Source: Sacculina carcini (Eukaryota; Arthropoda; Thecostraca; Sacculinidae). From it: a DNA stretch of 64,000 bases. Position 1 is the first letter of the stretch, and each line of letters begins with the position of its first letter. This document shows, one piece after another, positions 22,646-35,189 of the stretch. The notes below the pieces were generated by a model that was not told the DNA's origin, ran no database searches, and saw only the letters and a program-made list of their open reading frames with translations. The stretch is taken from assembly GCA_916048095.2 (NCBI GenBank), contig OU696587.1, positions 3,310,579 through 3,374,578 on the forward strand. Reading direction: 5' to 3'. Both the position numbers and the translations under genes were made by a program.

Positions 22646-25131
22646 CAGTGGAACCTCGACACACGAGCTGCTCTACTTACGAGAAACTCGAGATACGAGC
22701 GGTCTTTCGAGCAAAAATCGTGCTCTACATACGAGTGAAAATTCGAGTTACGAGCATTTCAGATGCTCCCGCTAGGTGGCCGAGCGATCGAGGCCACCTA
22801 GCGCCAGGACTGCCATGTTTGTTGTAAAAAAAATTCAATGACAGTCTTTCCTGACTTGCAAAATATTGTTTGTCCTTTTTGTCTTTTCTTAGTTGCAAGT
22901 TTGTCATTTTTTCGGTCGTGACACCTGGCAACCCTGCCCAGCGCTCGTCCCAGCAGTAAGCACGTGTGTTTCCCCGCCGTACAGGTATGATCCCGCGCTC
23001 TTGTGTTGTGTTGGTTTTATCACATTTATCTCCTTTTTGTGGCTTTTTATGTGACATTAATCATGAGTTCTAAAGAAGGAGATGGAAAGGCGTCCTCTGA
23101 GAAGAAAAAGAGGATGATGTCAATCGAAATGAAGCAAGAGATAATAGACAAACATGAGCGTGGTGTTCGTGTGAGTGATCTCGTAAAGCAGTACAATCGG
23201 TCATCATCCACGATCTGTACAATATTGAAACAGAAAGATGCCATAAAAGCTATGAAACCGAGCAAGGGAGTGACTATTCTTTCCAAAATGAGGACCGACA
23301 TCCATAACGAGATGGAGAGACTTCTGTTGTTGTGGATACGTGACAAGGAGCTGGCAGGAGATACCGTCACGGAGAGCATCGTCTCCGAGAAAGCGCTGTC
23401 CATCTACAAGGACCTACAACGTGAGGCAGCGTCAACAGAGGGTGAGACATCGTCGGGTACACGTGGAGTGTATTTCAAGGCAAGCCATGGCTGGTTTGAG
23501 AAATTCAAGAAAAGGACAGGCATCCACTCTGTGGTACGGCATGGCGAAGCAGCGAGTGCAGATACCAAAGCCGCGGAGGAGTTTACACACCGCTTCGCTT
23601 TACTAATTTCGTAAGAAGGTTATATCCCGCAACAAGTGTTTAACTGCGACGAGACGGGCCTTTTTTGGAAGAAAATGCCACGCAGGACATTCATCACCGC
23701 TGAGGAGAAAAAACTGCCGGGCCACAAGCCAATGAAAGATCGTTTAACCTTAGCAGTGTGTGCTAATGCCAGCGGTGACTGCAAAGTAAAGCCACTGCTG
23801 GTGTACCATGCAGAGAATCCGCGCGCATTTAAGACTCATAAAGTCTTGAAAGAGAGGCTACAGGTGATGTGGAGGGCAAATGCAAAAGCGTGGGTGACCC
23901 GGCAGTTCTTCACTGAATGGGTAAATCTAGTCTAGTCTTTGGCCCTTCAGTGAAGCAATATCTCCAGGAGAATGGCCTTCCCTTGAAATGTTTGCTTGTT
24001 CTAGACAACGCTCCCGCACACCCCCATGGTCTGGAAGACGACATAATGGAAGATTTCAAGTTCATTCGGGTGATTTTCCTCCCCCCCAACACCACTTCAA
24101 TCCTCCAGCCCATGGATCAGCAGGTGATCTCAAACTTCAAAAAACTGTATACCAAACATTTGTTCCGCCGATGCTTTGAAATCACGGACAATAGTCAGAT
24201 GACCCTTCGTGAGTTTTGGAAGGAACATTTCAACATTGCCATAGCTCTGAAAATGATTGATGCTGCATGGCAGGGCATTACGACACGTACATTGAATTCT
24301 GCCTGGAAAAAATTGTGGCCCGATTGTATCCCTGAAAGCGACTTCGAAGGGCTTGACGTCGAACCTGGGCCCGAGGTGGTGCTGGACGAGATTGTTTCCC
24401 TCGGAAAATCCATGGGGCTGGAGGTAGATGAGGCGGATATCATCGAGCTTGTGCAGGAGCACGCTGAGGAGATGACAACAGAGGAGTTGAAGGAAGTACA
24501 GGCAATGCAACAGACGGAAGTGTTGCAAGAGATCAGCAGCGAAGAGGAGGAGATGCTGGAGAAGGGGACGTCCACAAAGGAGATTAGAGAGGTATTGGCT
24601 AAATGGGAGGAAATTGCTGCTATCGTTGAAAAGAAACACCCAGAAAAAGTGACTACTAGTCGTGCTGCAGCTCTCTTTAATGACACTTGCCTTACACATT
24701 TCCGTACCATTTTGAAAGGGAGGCAGAGACAAACCTCCTTGGATAAGTTTTTCTTCGAAATACCTATAGAAAGTGAAAGTGCTGCGAGTCCAGCTAAAAG
24801 GGCAAAAGAAAGTGAAAATAATTAAAAACGCATACACCTCCGTTCGTGCTGATAATTAACTCGCATTTTATTTCTTTAATATCATATTATCTAGCAATCA
24901 GTTGTGTTTGTGTTTTAGTAATAAATCTGTGTGTTTAGTGTTTGTGTTTGTAGTAATCAGGAAGATGTGTTCATAGTTATTTAGGGTTAACTTGAAAAAT
25001 TTTGGGAGGCCAGGAACGGATTAATTGGTTTTCAGTTATTTCTTATGGGATAACTTCGCTCGAGATACGAGCAATTCGAGATACGAGCACGATCCGGGAA
25101 CGAATTAATCTCGTATGTCGAGGTTCCACTG
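22646..25131 (+). mobile_element. pogo/Tigger DNA transposon, near-complete
   Basis: Terminal inverted repeats CAGTGGAACCTCGACACACG at 22646 and, on the minus strand from 25131, CAGTGGAACCTCGACATACG. TA target duplications lie at 22644-22645 and 25132-25133. Subterminal CTCGAGATACGAGC repeats occur at both ends, total length 2486 bp. It encodes one transposase reading on the plus strand, with two lesions. The insertion lies in the 3' UTR of the LINE at 20150. Confidence 0.95.
23063..24825 (+). pseudogene. Tigger (pogo-family) transposase, two lesions
   Basis: Starts MSSKEGDGKASSEKKKR. The N-terminal CENP-B-like helix-turn-helix comes first (residues about 15-65, EIIDKHERGVRVSDL), then a CENP-B-type second helix-turn-helix (WFEKFKKRTGI). 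The DDE catalytic core follows: first Asp in FNCDETGLFWKKMP, second in LVLDNAPAH, third in PNTTSILQPMDQQ. Lesions: an in-frame TAA at 23612-23614, directly before EGYIPQQVFNCDE, and a frameshift at 23927-23936 caused by a 5-bp tandem duplication (CTAGT twice) between WVNLV and FGPSVKQ. Otherwise open, so it decayed recently. Such transposases bind the terminal repeats and cut and paste the element into TA. Confidence 0.92.
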
Positions 25132-25190
25132 TACTTGAAAATATTGGTAAATTGTATTCTGGAAAATACATGAATGAATGAATTTAATTT

Positions 25191-25800
25191 TAACCTGCTT
25201 AAATTCTAAAACTGGGCATACCGTATTTTAATTATTACAGTAGTAATGTATTCTCGTGGCAAAATGACTATTTTCCACGAGTCCTCATCGACCCAATTGA
25301 ATGGATCGACGATCCAGGGTTTAAGAACCATTGGTTTGTATCTGTAAATATATATTAGCCGAATAATTTAATAGGTATGTATTGCGTACATAGCTGGCAG
25401 TCTTAGTTCATCATATACCGGTTGGCAGGTTTATTCATACACATTTACTTGTATTACATCTAGCTAATCACATATGGCTTCCAGTTGCAACAACTCGTGG
25501 ATTATGATAACGTCAGTTTTGCTCGTTCAAAACAAATCCCCACTATTTTCTCGCAGAAATGCTCTCTGTTAGTCGTTCAGTTTGTTCTTCCGCTGTGTGT
25601 CAGTTTACAGTTAGCATCAAGCAATCGATTAGCTTAGTGATCTTCATCTCTCCTCGCCGAAGAACGTCTGCCAATCTCCAGTCAAATTAGCATACTAACC
25701 CCAGTCTTCAGAAAACTTGGTACTCGCAAAAAATTCCCGGAGAAAGCAGAAACTCAATTGGACAACTTACGACGTAAATAACGACGGTAAAGAAGCCGGA
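25191..25800. other. Intergenic, nothing recognised
   Basis: Unique-looking sequence between the LINE tail and the piggyBac-like element, without a supported ORF or repeat. Confidence 0.4.
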
Positions 25801-28737
25801 TTAACACTAGAAGGACCGGAGCCGTCAATTGACGGCTGTTCAAATTTCAGTCTCAAATAACTTTTCACTGGTTAGAGTTACAAACTTTTATTTTCCTGAC
25901 TTTTATTTTTTTGGTAAAATGAACATATTGACAAAATGTTATTTATCTAGCATTAATAGTTTTTGCCATGGAAACAAAACTACCTAGAAGGAGCGGAACC
26001 GTCAATTGACGGCTATCATTTGGAATGGCTTTTTTCGGCAATTTTTTCCCGAAACTATTCATCAGTACATATATTCGAATAATTTAGACAACGCTAAATC
26101 AAATGGAGCGAAAACCATTAAAATCTAAATCATTTTAATGGGTGTAAATTTAAATTGAAAATTACTATTATACCCTATCATGAAACAATGTGCACATTTG
26201 TCTTCATTTACAGTGTTAGATAATTTGTATGGCAATTTAACAAACACAATTAAATAGCTCAGCTTACTATCTTTGTAATGGTATAGCAATTGTTACAGTT
26301 ACATTCATATTGAGATCACCAAAAAATACAACTTCCTAGAAGAATTTGCATAGTCAATTGACGGTTGCCCACGTTTTTTACATTTTCGACTCTGTACAAT
26401 GCATGATACATTTTAAATATGGATTATATTTATAATACATTATACACATACATTCTTAACACCAATAATGGAATATACTAGAACTAAATTGCACAATTAT
26501 TTAGAAAAACAGAATGGGTATTGTGTTTTAGCATGCGTTCCGGCATCAGAATAGTTTGACTGATCGGATTCATCAAATGGTGCACATTAGAAGCGAAAGT
26601 CCGCTTGCTCGACTTCTACCTCATCCACTTGTTTCTTTCTCCGTATTATTGCACAAAGTCAGTATTATTATATTGTACAAGACCAACGACAATGTTCAAA
26701 ACTACAGCACCTCTAAATTTTATAATTTGACTATGAGACCAAGCCCACAAACCAATATACAATACTCAAGTACGCCCAGTGCAGCCTGAACATATCCTAA
26801 AAAATGTCTAGAGCACCAAGTTGCACTATAACCTTATTGACTAAACGAATTCACTAAATCTGTACTGTTATATACTCTAGCGGCCAAACCGACAATTGAC
26901 GACTGCGGTTCTTCTACGTTTATCATGATATTTTGCTATAAAGTAGCGAGTAAATTGCAACATAATTATATCATTTGATAGAACGCAAAAATATGTTTCC
27001 AATGGTTGTTGTTAGATTGTCATTATAGTATTTAACGCGACCTAATAATCAAAATATTCAACAAACAAAACAATTAAAATTGAAATTGACCTCACGGTAC
27101 TCAAAATATTTTTATCTCAATTTAATTAACACCGTTGGATTCAGCGTTGTCTAAACCATAAGAAACAGTACATTTACAACCAATGTTGGAAAAAAATGAC
27201 CTATGAATATAGATGCGACCTAAAAAACGTGTTTTGGCCAAAACATCCTCGACCAAAAAACACGTGTTCTTGGTTTTTTCAAGAGTCATGCAAAGAATTT
27301 AAATTATGGAAATGATATATTTGGGATGTTGAATGAATTATTTTTATCGACACATTCATGCTTTCAGTGACCCTATCAAATTGAATTAACATTAAATATG
27401 CACAATAAAAGTGTTATAATGTGTCTGAAAGCCTTAATATCATTGTTTGCACGGTACTGTGCGGCACTTCTATGTACAGTACAGCTTTGCATTAAATTAT
27501 TGAATATATGATTGTGTAAGAAAGCAGGGTTTGAGAACCGTTTTTTTCTGCTAAAAACTTAAAATGTTTTAAAAAAACAACAGGTGGCATAATTTTTATC
27601 ATTTTACATATTACCTCTTTCCTAACAGAAATGAACTACGTTGCTTATAATAACTTTTATCATTTCATTCAACAGATCAATTATTTGCAAATATAAATGT
27701 ACAAACACTGCAAATATTTATACAAAGACTACAAATATACACACAAACTTGGTGTCCCTAATGATACTACGAATAAATACGCATATTTCGCATATTTCGC
27801 TACGCATTATTCAGAGTGGCAATCCTGACCAGAAAAACGGACAATATTTTCGTGTAGGAAAAAACGACTGAGGAAATATATGGAATGTACTAAATGGTAT
27901 TTGAACACAATTATCTACATCAAAGAAACCATCATCCATAAAACCAGTTCTAAAAACAGGATACTAATAAGAACCAAATTTGATTCAATTTGATTTTATA
28001 ATTTGGTTCAACTTTCCTTGATATGCTGCCAATTTTTTTCAAAATCTCTATATCTACGAAAACCGTTTTTAAAAAAAATATATTTTTAAAAAACCATGGC
28101 TAAAAAACAGTTTAAATCAAGTGGTTTAACAAGCCGCTTATACCAGCAGGCTACTTGCTATACAAAAGGTATTTGAACGCACATCAATCAAATCTATCTT
28201 CCATAGAGACTGTTCTAGAAAGCATTGTTTCATTGAAAAAGCGTTAGTTTAAATAAACGTTTGTCAAAAAACACTTGACCAACCAATTAACTGGTCATGT
28301 TCTGCTGTCAACCTTTTCTGAATCTGTACATAAATAAAACGAATTTAAAACCAGTTTAAAAAACATCATTGCATTTTTTTCATAAAAACATGGTTTCATT
28401 AAAAAAACATGATTACTCAATGAATTTGTTTTGTTCTGCTGACAAATTATTTCAAATATCCACATAATTAAAAACATCTCTAAAAACATGGGTTTTCTCA
28501 ATGAAAAAACCCTAAACCACCGGACCCGGATGTACTTTCCAATAGTCTCCTGGGATATATATTGATAAATATGTTTGTTATTTATACTATTATCAAATTA
28601 TCTTTGAGGTTAGACACGTAAAGATGTACAAAACGGTTGTTTTGTTTGCATCACTACCTATGAAGCAGCCCTTAAGCCGTCAATTGACGGCTCCGGTCCT
28701 ACTAGGTAATTCTATTTTCCGGTCCTTCTAGTGCTAA
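25801..28737. mobile_element. Non-autonomous piggyBac-like element with palindromic subterminal repeats
   Basis: Left end TTAA-CACTAGAAGGACCGG (TTAA at 25801-25804); right end CCGGTCCTTCTAGTG followed by CTAA (28734-28737), a one-base variant of the TTAA duplication. The palindrome CCGTCAATTGACGG occurs at 25822-25835, 25999-26012, 26351-26364 (diverged), 26889-26902 (diverged) and 28677-28690; several are preceded by CTAGAAGGA-like sequence, so they look like copies of the element end. No transposase is present. A hAT element (27207-28655) is inserted near its right end. Confidence 0.8.
27207..28655 (+). mobile_element. hAT family A, copy 1
   Basis: Flanked by the 8-bp direct repeat ACCTATGA (27199-27206 and 28656-28663). 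Left terminus contains AGATGCGACC; right terminus ends TTTGCATCACT. Aligns by eye along its length with 38897-41563 (shared TGCACAATAAAA-TGT, AAGAAAGCAGGGTTTGAGAA and CATCCATAAAACCAGTTCT blocks). Non-coding, so non-autonomous. Confidence 0.85.
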
Positions 28738-31028
28738 GGAATGAATTACCCATTGATTTCCGTTGCAGCCGGCACCAGTGGCGAGATAGCATGATGGCAT
28801 AATTATGATATTGTACTGCATCGTGTTCAAAATTGAACCTGGACAATTCTTGTAATCGAGCATGCAGCACTGAGGAAATTGGAATAACACAACTAGCTGA
28901 ACACTCAGATACTCCACTGATAGCGTAGACTGAAAAAGAGTTAACGCTAATTCGAAGACAGTAAAACGTTAATCGAGATGCCAATCTCGTTAACGAGTTC
29001 AATTAACGGCATCATTTAGCAGATAACGGTTTCGTGTAAGTCCAATCCTTGTGCAATAAGGATTCACCGGAATAGACTTACAAACGAAATAAGGTGTACG
29101 ACCAGGTGCTGAGCACAAGCCGATTTGATATTGGACATAGTGGGTTTAATCAGTGGAGGTAACCAATCGGATTACACAACATCGAACAAGTCAATATGGA
29201 ACCGAATACTTCTACAAGATGTCGACAACAGAGTTCAATATGATTCGCAAACCCGCCTTTTGATATGCCAGCCCATATGGCGAAAAAATGGAGATAAAAA
29301 ATGTGAAATGAAGAAATATGAGTATCAAGGGAATAAGACACAATAAAGCACATATGAAATATCAGTATGCTCTCAATAGGTACTATAATACATTGACATG
29401 ATCCCAGAATAATGATAAATAGAGCAGTGATACAAAACTAATATTTACAATCTCATAGAGTGATATCTGAATGACAGCCTTTCAAATAGACCAAAACGAA
29501 CTGTGTGAAAATTCACAGACCAACTCGGAATAATTGGATTACAATCGTATCAGCGTCTTGCCATTGAAGCGTAAATATCAAGTAGAGAAGAAAATAATAC
29601 ACACAAACATATCCCAATGGCATCTCAAAAACAATCAGGAACTGTCGAAAGGTGCTACATATATTGAAGAACACACCGGCCTATGAAACAACACAATACA
29701 AAGGAACAATTGATGCACTACACTGACGAGTGAAAGATACTGTCCTCACTCACAACGCACATGCCGCCGCACCAAGCAAAAACAACAGCAAAACCAGCAA
29801 ACACGACGTGGAAACACCTGTTTAAGGGCGCAGTGGTCTGATACATCATACGATAAATCATAAATCGAGAAAATATATAGACAATTATTTAATCATATTT
29901 AGAAGAAATACTGAGATATTTAGTAATTCTTGTCCATTATACGAAAATACTGTAATGGAATAAACCGCTGAAGCGCCAGGTTTAAGATTGTGTCCCAATG
30001 AAGACATGAATACTAGTGTATAAACCACCGTCATAGCACAAATGTATTTAACTCGGTTGATAACGGAGGCATAAGAAAGTTGAGTTGGAAGATTGCTGGT
30101 GTCAATTGCACGTTAGAATATAACAGTCAGAACCAGTTTCAGTCATCACAAGCCACGTTTCTAAAACAAGCACATAATTTAGCCGCGATCACTACACAAC
30201 ACTCCACACGAGATGTTGGCAAAACTTTTGGCAAGCTAGTGCCTTCAATCATGTCACCTCCAGTGATGCTAAACAAATGAGTGTGTCAGTAAGATCAAAG
30301 TCCGTGACAAATTCCAGTGGCCTTTCGACAAAATTGACTCGCTCAAAAACACAACTACCCAGACTCAAACCAGCGCCGAAATGCCAGTCACACGCACTAC
30401 ATACAAATTTGAATGTGCGATGAATATATCACGCAGGTCACATACCTAATGCGTCTGCACACTGCCACAACACTGCCATAACGCCCGCACTATGCAGAAA
30501 TTATGTGGTGGCTGAGCCAGCTCTCCTCAGCACCATATATTCAGCAAGTCGACAGCCAAATAGCCTCGAGCTACGCAATAAATACTCGCCTGCATATGAC
30601 AAAAATTCGCGCGCAAATTTGGAATTGTTTCTCCGTCGGGAGGCAATTTCTGGTCGAGTCTAATGTCTTTACAAGCCGACGGTCACACAATTCGGCGCTG
30701 TCTCTAAACCTTTTTATCGGCAGAAAATCCTGCCTATTGAAATATAGCGTTTCCAAACGCGCCAGAATAAACACAGCATCACAGCACAGCCAAGCATGAA
30801 AAGAACAATAGAGCCTACATAAGAACATATGATAAATGCCGAGTCTCGCACGCCTGAGCCAAGCCTGGTCAGAACGCATAATAAACAACACACCACTGGC
30901 ACAGTGCGGTTCATTTCATGTCTGGTGAAGCAGCAGATCTGCAACAGCTTGGCACAAAATATACAATAACCAAGCTCATTTGCAAATTGCAAACATCTCA
31001 TTCGCAGTGTATGTGCGGGGGGGGGGGG

Positions 31029-31074
<46 letters not shown>

Positions 31075-31554
31075 GGGTGGGTGGGTGTGTGTGTGTGTAA
31101 GTGTGTGTGTGTGTGCGCGGTGATTTCAATATAAAAGCTCTAGCTGTATTGTCGAAGCGACGTATTGTATTGTTCCTTCTCATAACTCAATTTTTCAAGC
31201 TTGTGAGACTTGCATGATGAAAATACACACACACACACACAGATGTTGCCATATTTGACACGAAACGTCTTTAGGAAAATTGTAAGCTGCCGTCAAATAT
31301 TTTGTAGTCAGAAAGGTTGACAGATTATGGCACTGGCAATACATGGGAGAGATACAATAGTGTTTGTACTCTTCAAATGTCACTGGATCGTCTTTTAATT
31401 GATCATAATAATTATAATAATATGAGTAATAGCAGACCAAACAGTCAGTTGATCGTAGAAAAGCGTGAGTCCACAGTTCTGCAATACAGTTCTGTTCTTC
31501 TTTAACTCTGCGACACTGCACGATGTGTATGATGACGAGTACAGCAGGGATCAA
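28738..31554. other. Intergenic, no gene recognised
   Basis: Only short, unsupported open frames. A G-run plus (TG)n microsatellite lies at 31017-31115. This could be intron or 3' flank of the topoisomerase gene. Confidence 0.4.
31017..31115. repeat. G-run and (TG)n microsatellite
   Basis: A run of 12 G is followed by about 18 TG repeats, a GGGTGGGTGGGTG block and more TG. Confidence 0.95.
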
Positions 31555-32394
31555 GCTGAGTGTAGAGACACAAAAAACACGTTTTTTGTTGCGGTTTTTG
31601 TGCAAAAAACACGTTTTTTGTTGCGGTTTTTGTGCAAAAAAATGTTTCTACGGGTTTTTTAGAATTAGCCCCAATTGTCATCGGGTGTTGGATTTTAGTA
31701 CATAACAATGAGTTAATTGATGTTTTGTACATGTTTACGTGTTAATTTTCAAACATAATTTAACAATAGCATAAAAACCAAAATATTTATCAATAAATAT
31801 TCCAGGAGTGTTTCAAAGTGCATCCCGGCTCGGTGGCTTAGGTTTTTTTCATTGAAAAAATCCATGTTTGTTTAAACATGGTTTTAAAGATGGATACTTG
31901 GAAAAATTTGTCAGCAGAACAAAATAAATTCATTGAGTAATCATGTTTTCAAGGAAACCATACTTTTTATGAAAAGAAGCCATTATGTTTTGAAAACTGG
32001 TTTTAAAATTGTTTTATTAATGTACAAATTCAGAAAAGATAGTCAGCAGAATAAGACAAGTTAATTGATTGTTCAAGTGTTTGTAGCAAACGTTTTCCAA
32101 TGAAACAATGTTAGATTTGATTTGATATATAGATAGATAGATAGATAGATAGAACAATGATAGATAGATTTGATTGATGTACGTTCAAATACCTCTTGTA
32201 TATGAACTAACCTGCTGTTATAAGTGGCTGGTTTTAAGCTGATTCAGTGATTTTTAACTTGATTTAAACTCTTTTTAAGCTATTGTTTTTTCAAAATCGA
32301 TTTTTAAAGACGGTTTTCGTAAATGTATATAATTAGAAGAAATTGACAGTCGAACAAGGAAAGTTGAACCAAATTATGGCAATTGGCCTTTTTA

Positions 32395-33800
32395 TTAACT
32401 CTTTCCCGACCGAAATTATATTTTCAATCTTTTTTGAAAAAATTGATGTTTTTGAAATATTTCTATGGAAACAAGTGAGTTTCTAAACTAAAAAAATCAT
32501 TTACTCATCTAGAGTTATAAATATTTACAAAATAATTTTGGGTGGCCAGCCACCCAAATGTCGCCAAGTGCCAATTAGTGCACTTATACTCGTAAATATA
32601 ATGCTTTTGTTTTCTATCAATTTTTGACTGCAAGGTTTTGGAATAGCCACTGCAGGTCTGGGGGGCAGGGGGCAAATAATCAAGGGCTCCACTTCTAGGG
32701 GCTGCTATTTCAGGGCTTAGGGAGCTCCAAAAGGTATTTTAAGCTTAAACACAAAAATAAGTTATAGTTTCATATGAGATATATTTTGTTCGTTTGACTA
32801 AGGAATAATAATTAATTTTCGAAAATGACATATTTTGTTTTCACTTAGTTCTGATAGAAATTATATCCTTGGCATGATTGATTGATATATATTAACAAAA
32901 GCTATTCAAGGTGGAAACATGAAAAGATGAGCGCAATATTACACGAGGCACAAAATGATAACAAAACAATTCAATGCTTCAAACAAATTAAGCCAAATTA
33001 TGATATTCATTGAAACATTCGCGCCCTCGAACAAAACACAGGTGTACATCGCAGTTTGCACATTTGACAAACGTCTTCCTGTCACACTTCTTTCGGTAGC
33101 ACATCACACAACGACCATGTTTGTCGGCCCATGTGATCTTGTGGTGCGACTCAGGCACAGACACATCGCGATTCCTCTCGGGGATACTCATAAGGCTCAG
33201 TGCCACAGATTGCCGAAATTCCTTGAGTGTCTTTGCTTCGGAATCTGCGATGTTGAGCTTCTGATAGACTATGAAAGCATTCACAAGCGCCATCTCCAGA
33301 TAGTCCCAGAATGGTCGAGTGTAGTACTTTCCTGGGCTTTTCCTATCTACTGCATATGTGCTGCTTTTTTTATCCATTATATCTGTGCCTCTCATTCCTC
33401 GATTGTATCGAGTGACCATGAGGGGACAAACGACTTTCTGTTTTTCAGCATGCCCCTTCTTTCGTCGACTGACCTCAGCTGTTTCATGGCCACCGTCAAT
33501 GCAAGATATCATAGAGACCGCCTTACAGTCCCTCCACTTGACAAACGAAATTCCATTGCAGTGCCGAGATTCAAACTCGCCTTTCTCCATGTCTCTGTCG
33601 GATTTCAGGTCTTTTGGAAGACCTTTTCGGTGAGAACGAACAGTCCCACACGCAAATATACCCTTCTCCTTGAGACGCATGAACAAGTCCGGGCTGGAGT
33701 AGAAATTGTCCATAAAGACACGACAGTTTTTTCCTTCCAGGCTAGCTGTCAGGTCCAGGAAAACCTGAGTTGTGAGCCCAAACTCGCCTAACCAGCCTAA
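32395..33800 (-). mobile_element. 5'-deleted piggyBac element nested in hAT copy 2
   Basis: The 3' end is TTAA (32395-32398) followed by CTCTTTCCCGACCG. The interrupted hAT continues on the other side at 33801, matching the uninterrupted copy at about 40890-40925, where a single TTAA is seen. The 5' end of the piggyBac element is missing: transposase coding sequence begins right at the junction. Length is about 1.4 kb. Confidence 0.8.
32988..33800 (-). pseudogene. piggyBac transposase, C-terminal half
   Basis: About 270 residues of piggyBac transposase without an internal stop. Motifs: VFMDNFYSSP (second catalytic Asp), YNRGMRGTDIMD (third catalytic Asp) and the DRKSPGKYYTRPFWDYLEMA block. 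A C-terminal cysteine-rich zinc-binding domain (CVMCYRKKC, then CANCDVHLC) ends the protein. The N-terminal third, with the first catalytic Asp, is missing, so it cannot be active. The frame continues 24 codons upstream into the hAT element (to 33872), making a chance chimeric ORF of 294 codons. Confidence 0.9.
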
Positions 33801-34579
33801 CCTGTTTTTGAGAACTGGTTTTATGGATGAAGATTTCTTCGATCTTTTGTGTTCAAATATCTTTTTGTACATGAAATATATAGCATCAATCGTTATTTTC
33901 CTACACGGAAATAATACCCGTTTTTCTGGTCAATATTACCACTCTGAATAACGTGATTCGCTTTTATTCGTAGTCTCATTAGGGACACTAAGTGTATGTG
34001 TATATTTGTAGTTTTTGCGTACATATTTGCAGTGTTTGTACTTTGATATTTGAAGACGATTGATATGGTGAAAGAAATTATGTGTAAGATGGAATTTTAC
34101 GCGTCATAGTACGTAAAATTATCATCATCAACGTGGTGAATTTTTGGGTGGGAAAAAATGTGTACAAAATAGATAAAAGTTATGCCACTTGTTGTTTTAT
34201 AAATAGTTTCAGGTTTTCAACAGAAAGAAGCGGTTTCCAAACCCTGCTTTCTTATATAATGATTAACTCAATAATTGAATACAAAGCTGTTCTTTACCTA
34301 GAAGTGTAGCACAGTGATACAATGATATTAGGGCTTTTAGACACATTATGACAATATTATTGTGCATATTTAATGATTAATCAATTTGATAGGGCCACTA
34401 ATAGAATGAATAACTTATATGCTGATAAAAATAAGTCATCCCAAAATATATCATTTCTATCATTTGAAATATTTGCATGACTCTTCAAAAAAAGAACGTG
34501 TTGTTTTTGGTCGATGTTTTTTTAGCGAAAAAACTTCTTATATTATAAAAAACATCGGTTTTTATAGGTCGCATCTCTA

Positions 34580-35189
34580 GTTGAGTGTGGTGGTGGCGAT
34601 TGCTGGACATCTCCCGAAGTGCCCGAGGAGGGATTGTCATTGACACCACCTCCTCTGACCTCACCTTACTATTTTCCCCATCACTTGCCCTACATCGTAC
34701 ACAATTTGATGATTTGGTGTGTGTTTGTATGTCGAAAGAGGGTCAGACATTGACAGATTACTGAACCACATGTCGTGTTCTCACAATTAATTCCGCCCGG
34801 CTTATACAAAGGATGTCGTCTAAGCTGTACGAAACACCGAATAACACAATCAAGTAGCGAATGAGGAATGTATGCGCACACCAGCTGATGTTTGTTTGTC
34901 GAGTGGAAACATGGTGTGCAACGCTATGAACACATCACAAATCACCACGGAAACACATTGTTCTGACAGGCAGCAAACGCGGATGCACTTGCAAACACAG
35001 GGTAAACCAACCACCGAGAGTAGCCCAACAAGATAAGCGGAATGAGACCACACAGATGAGAGGACGCGTCAAGTGGTGGAGATGTGACGCGCTGTGAAGT
35101 GGCGGCACGCCAATATGGACGTATATCATTAAGGGGACGATAATCCCGAGATTAGCCCAATATTCGGCCGGGAGATGGTAAGGTGAGGG
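34580..35189. other. Unassigned sequence, likely topoisomerase intron
   Basis: Somewhat GC-richer patches at 34588-34690 and 35040-35160, without a frame I can support. Confidence 0.35.

Larger units (their letters stand above)
20150..25190 (+). mobile_element. Decayed Jockey/CR1-like LINE, 3' UTR interrupted by Tigger
   Basis: Endonuclease relic at 20158-20661 (LGNFNVNLFN, then DDFSDHYPIF) and reverse transcriptase relic from 21100: QYGFQRGKNT, FDTVDHSILLKKL, GVPKGSTLGPTLFILYINDL and SFADDTNIAF (ADD catalytic motif near 21825). There are stop codons at 21565 and within the GVPKG region (21724), plus frame changes between 20660 and 21100 and after 22000. After the Tigger insertion (22646-25131) the UTR resumes at 25132 and ends in a (TGAA)n-like tail near 25170-25185. 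Inactive. Confidence 0.8.
31563..34579 (-). mobile_element. hAT family A, copy 2 (interrupted by piggyBac)
   Basis: Minus-strand orientation relative to copy 1. On the minus strand it starts TAGAGATGCGACC (34579) and ends GTGTCTCTA (31563). The flanking 8-bp repeats are CACTCAAC and CACTCAGC on that strand (34580-34587; 31555-31562), one mismatch. A duplicated 36-bp unit (ACGTTTTTTGTTGCGG twice) lies at 31580-31640. A piggyBac remnant (32395-33800) is inserted at a TTAA that is intact in copy 3. Confidence 0.85.

Noticed and set aside
24130-24837. 235-codon minus-strand frame over the Tigger transposase
   Set aside because: Lies exactly antisense to the transposase and has no motif of its own.
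25191-31554. LTR retroelement in the sequence flanking the piggyBac-like element
   Set aside because: No paired long terminal repeats, primer-binding site or gag/pol similarity seen.
32955-33791. 278-codon plus-strand frame opposite the piggyBac transposase
   Set aside because: Antisense shadow; the minus strand has the recognisable motifs.
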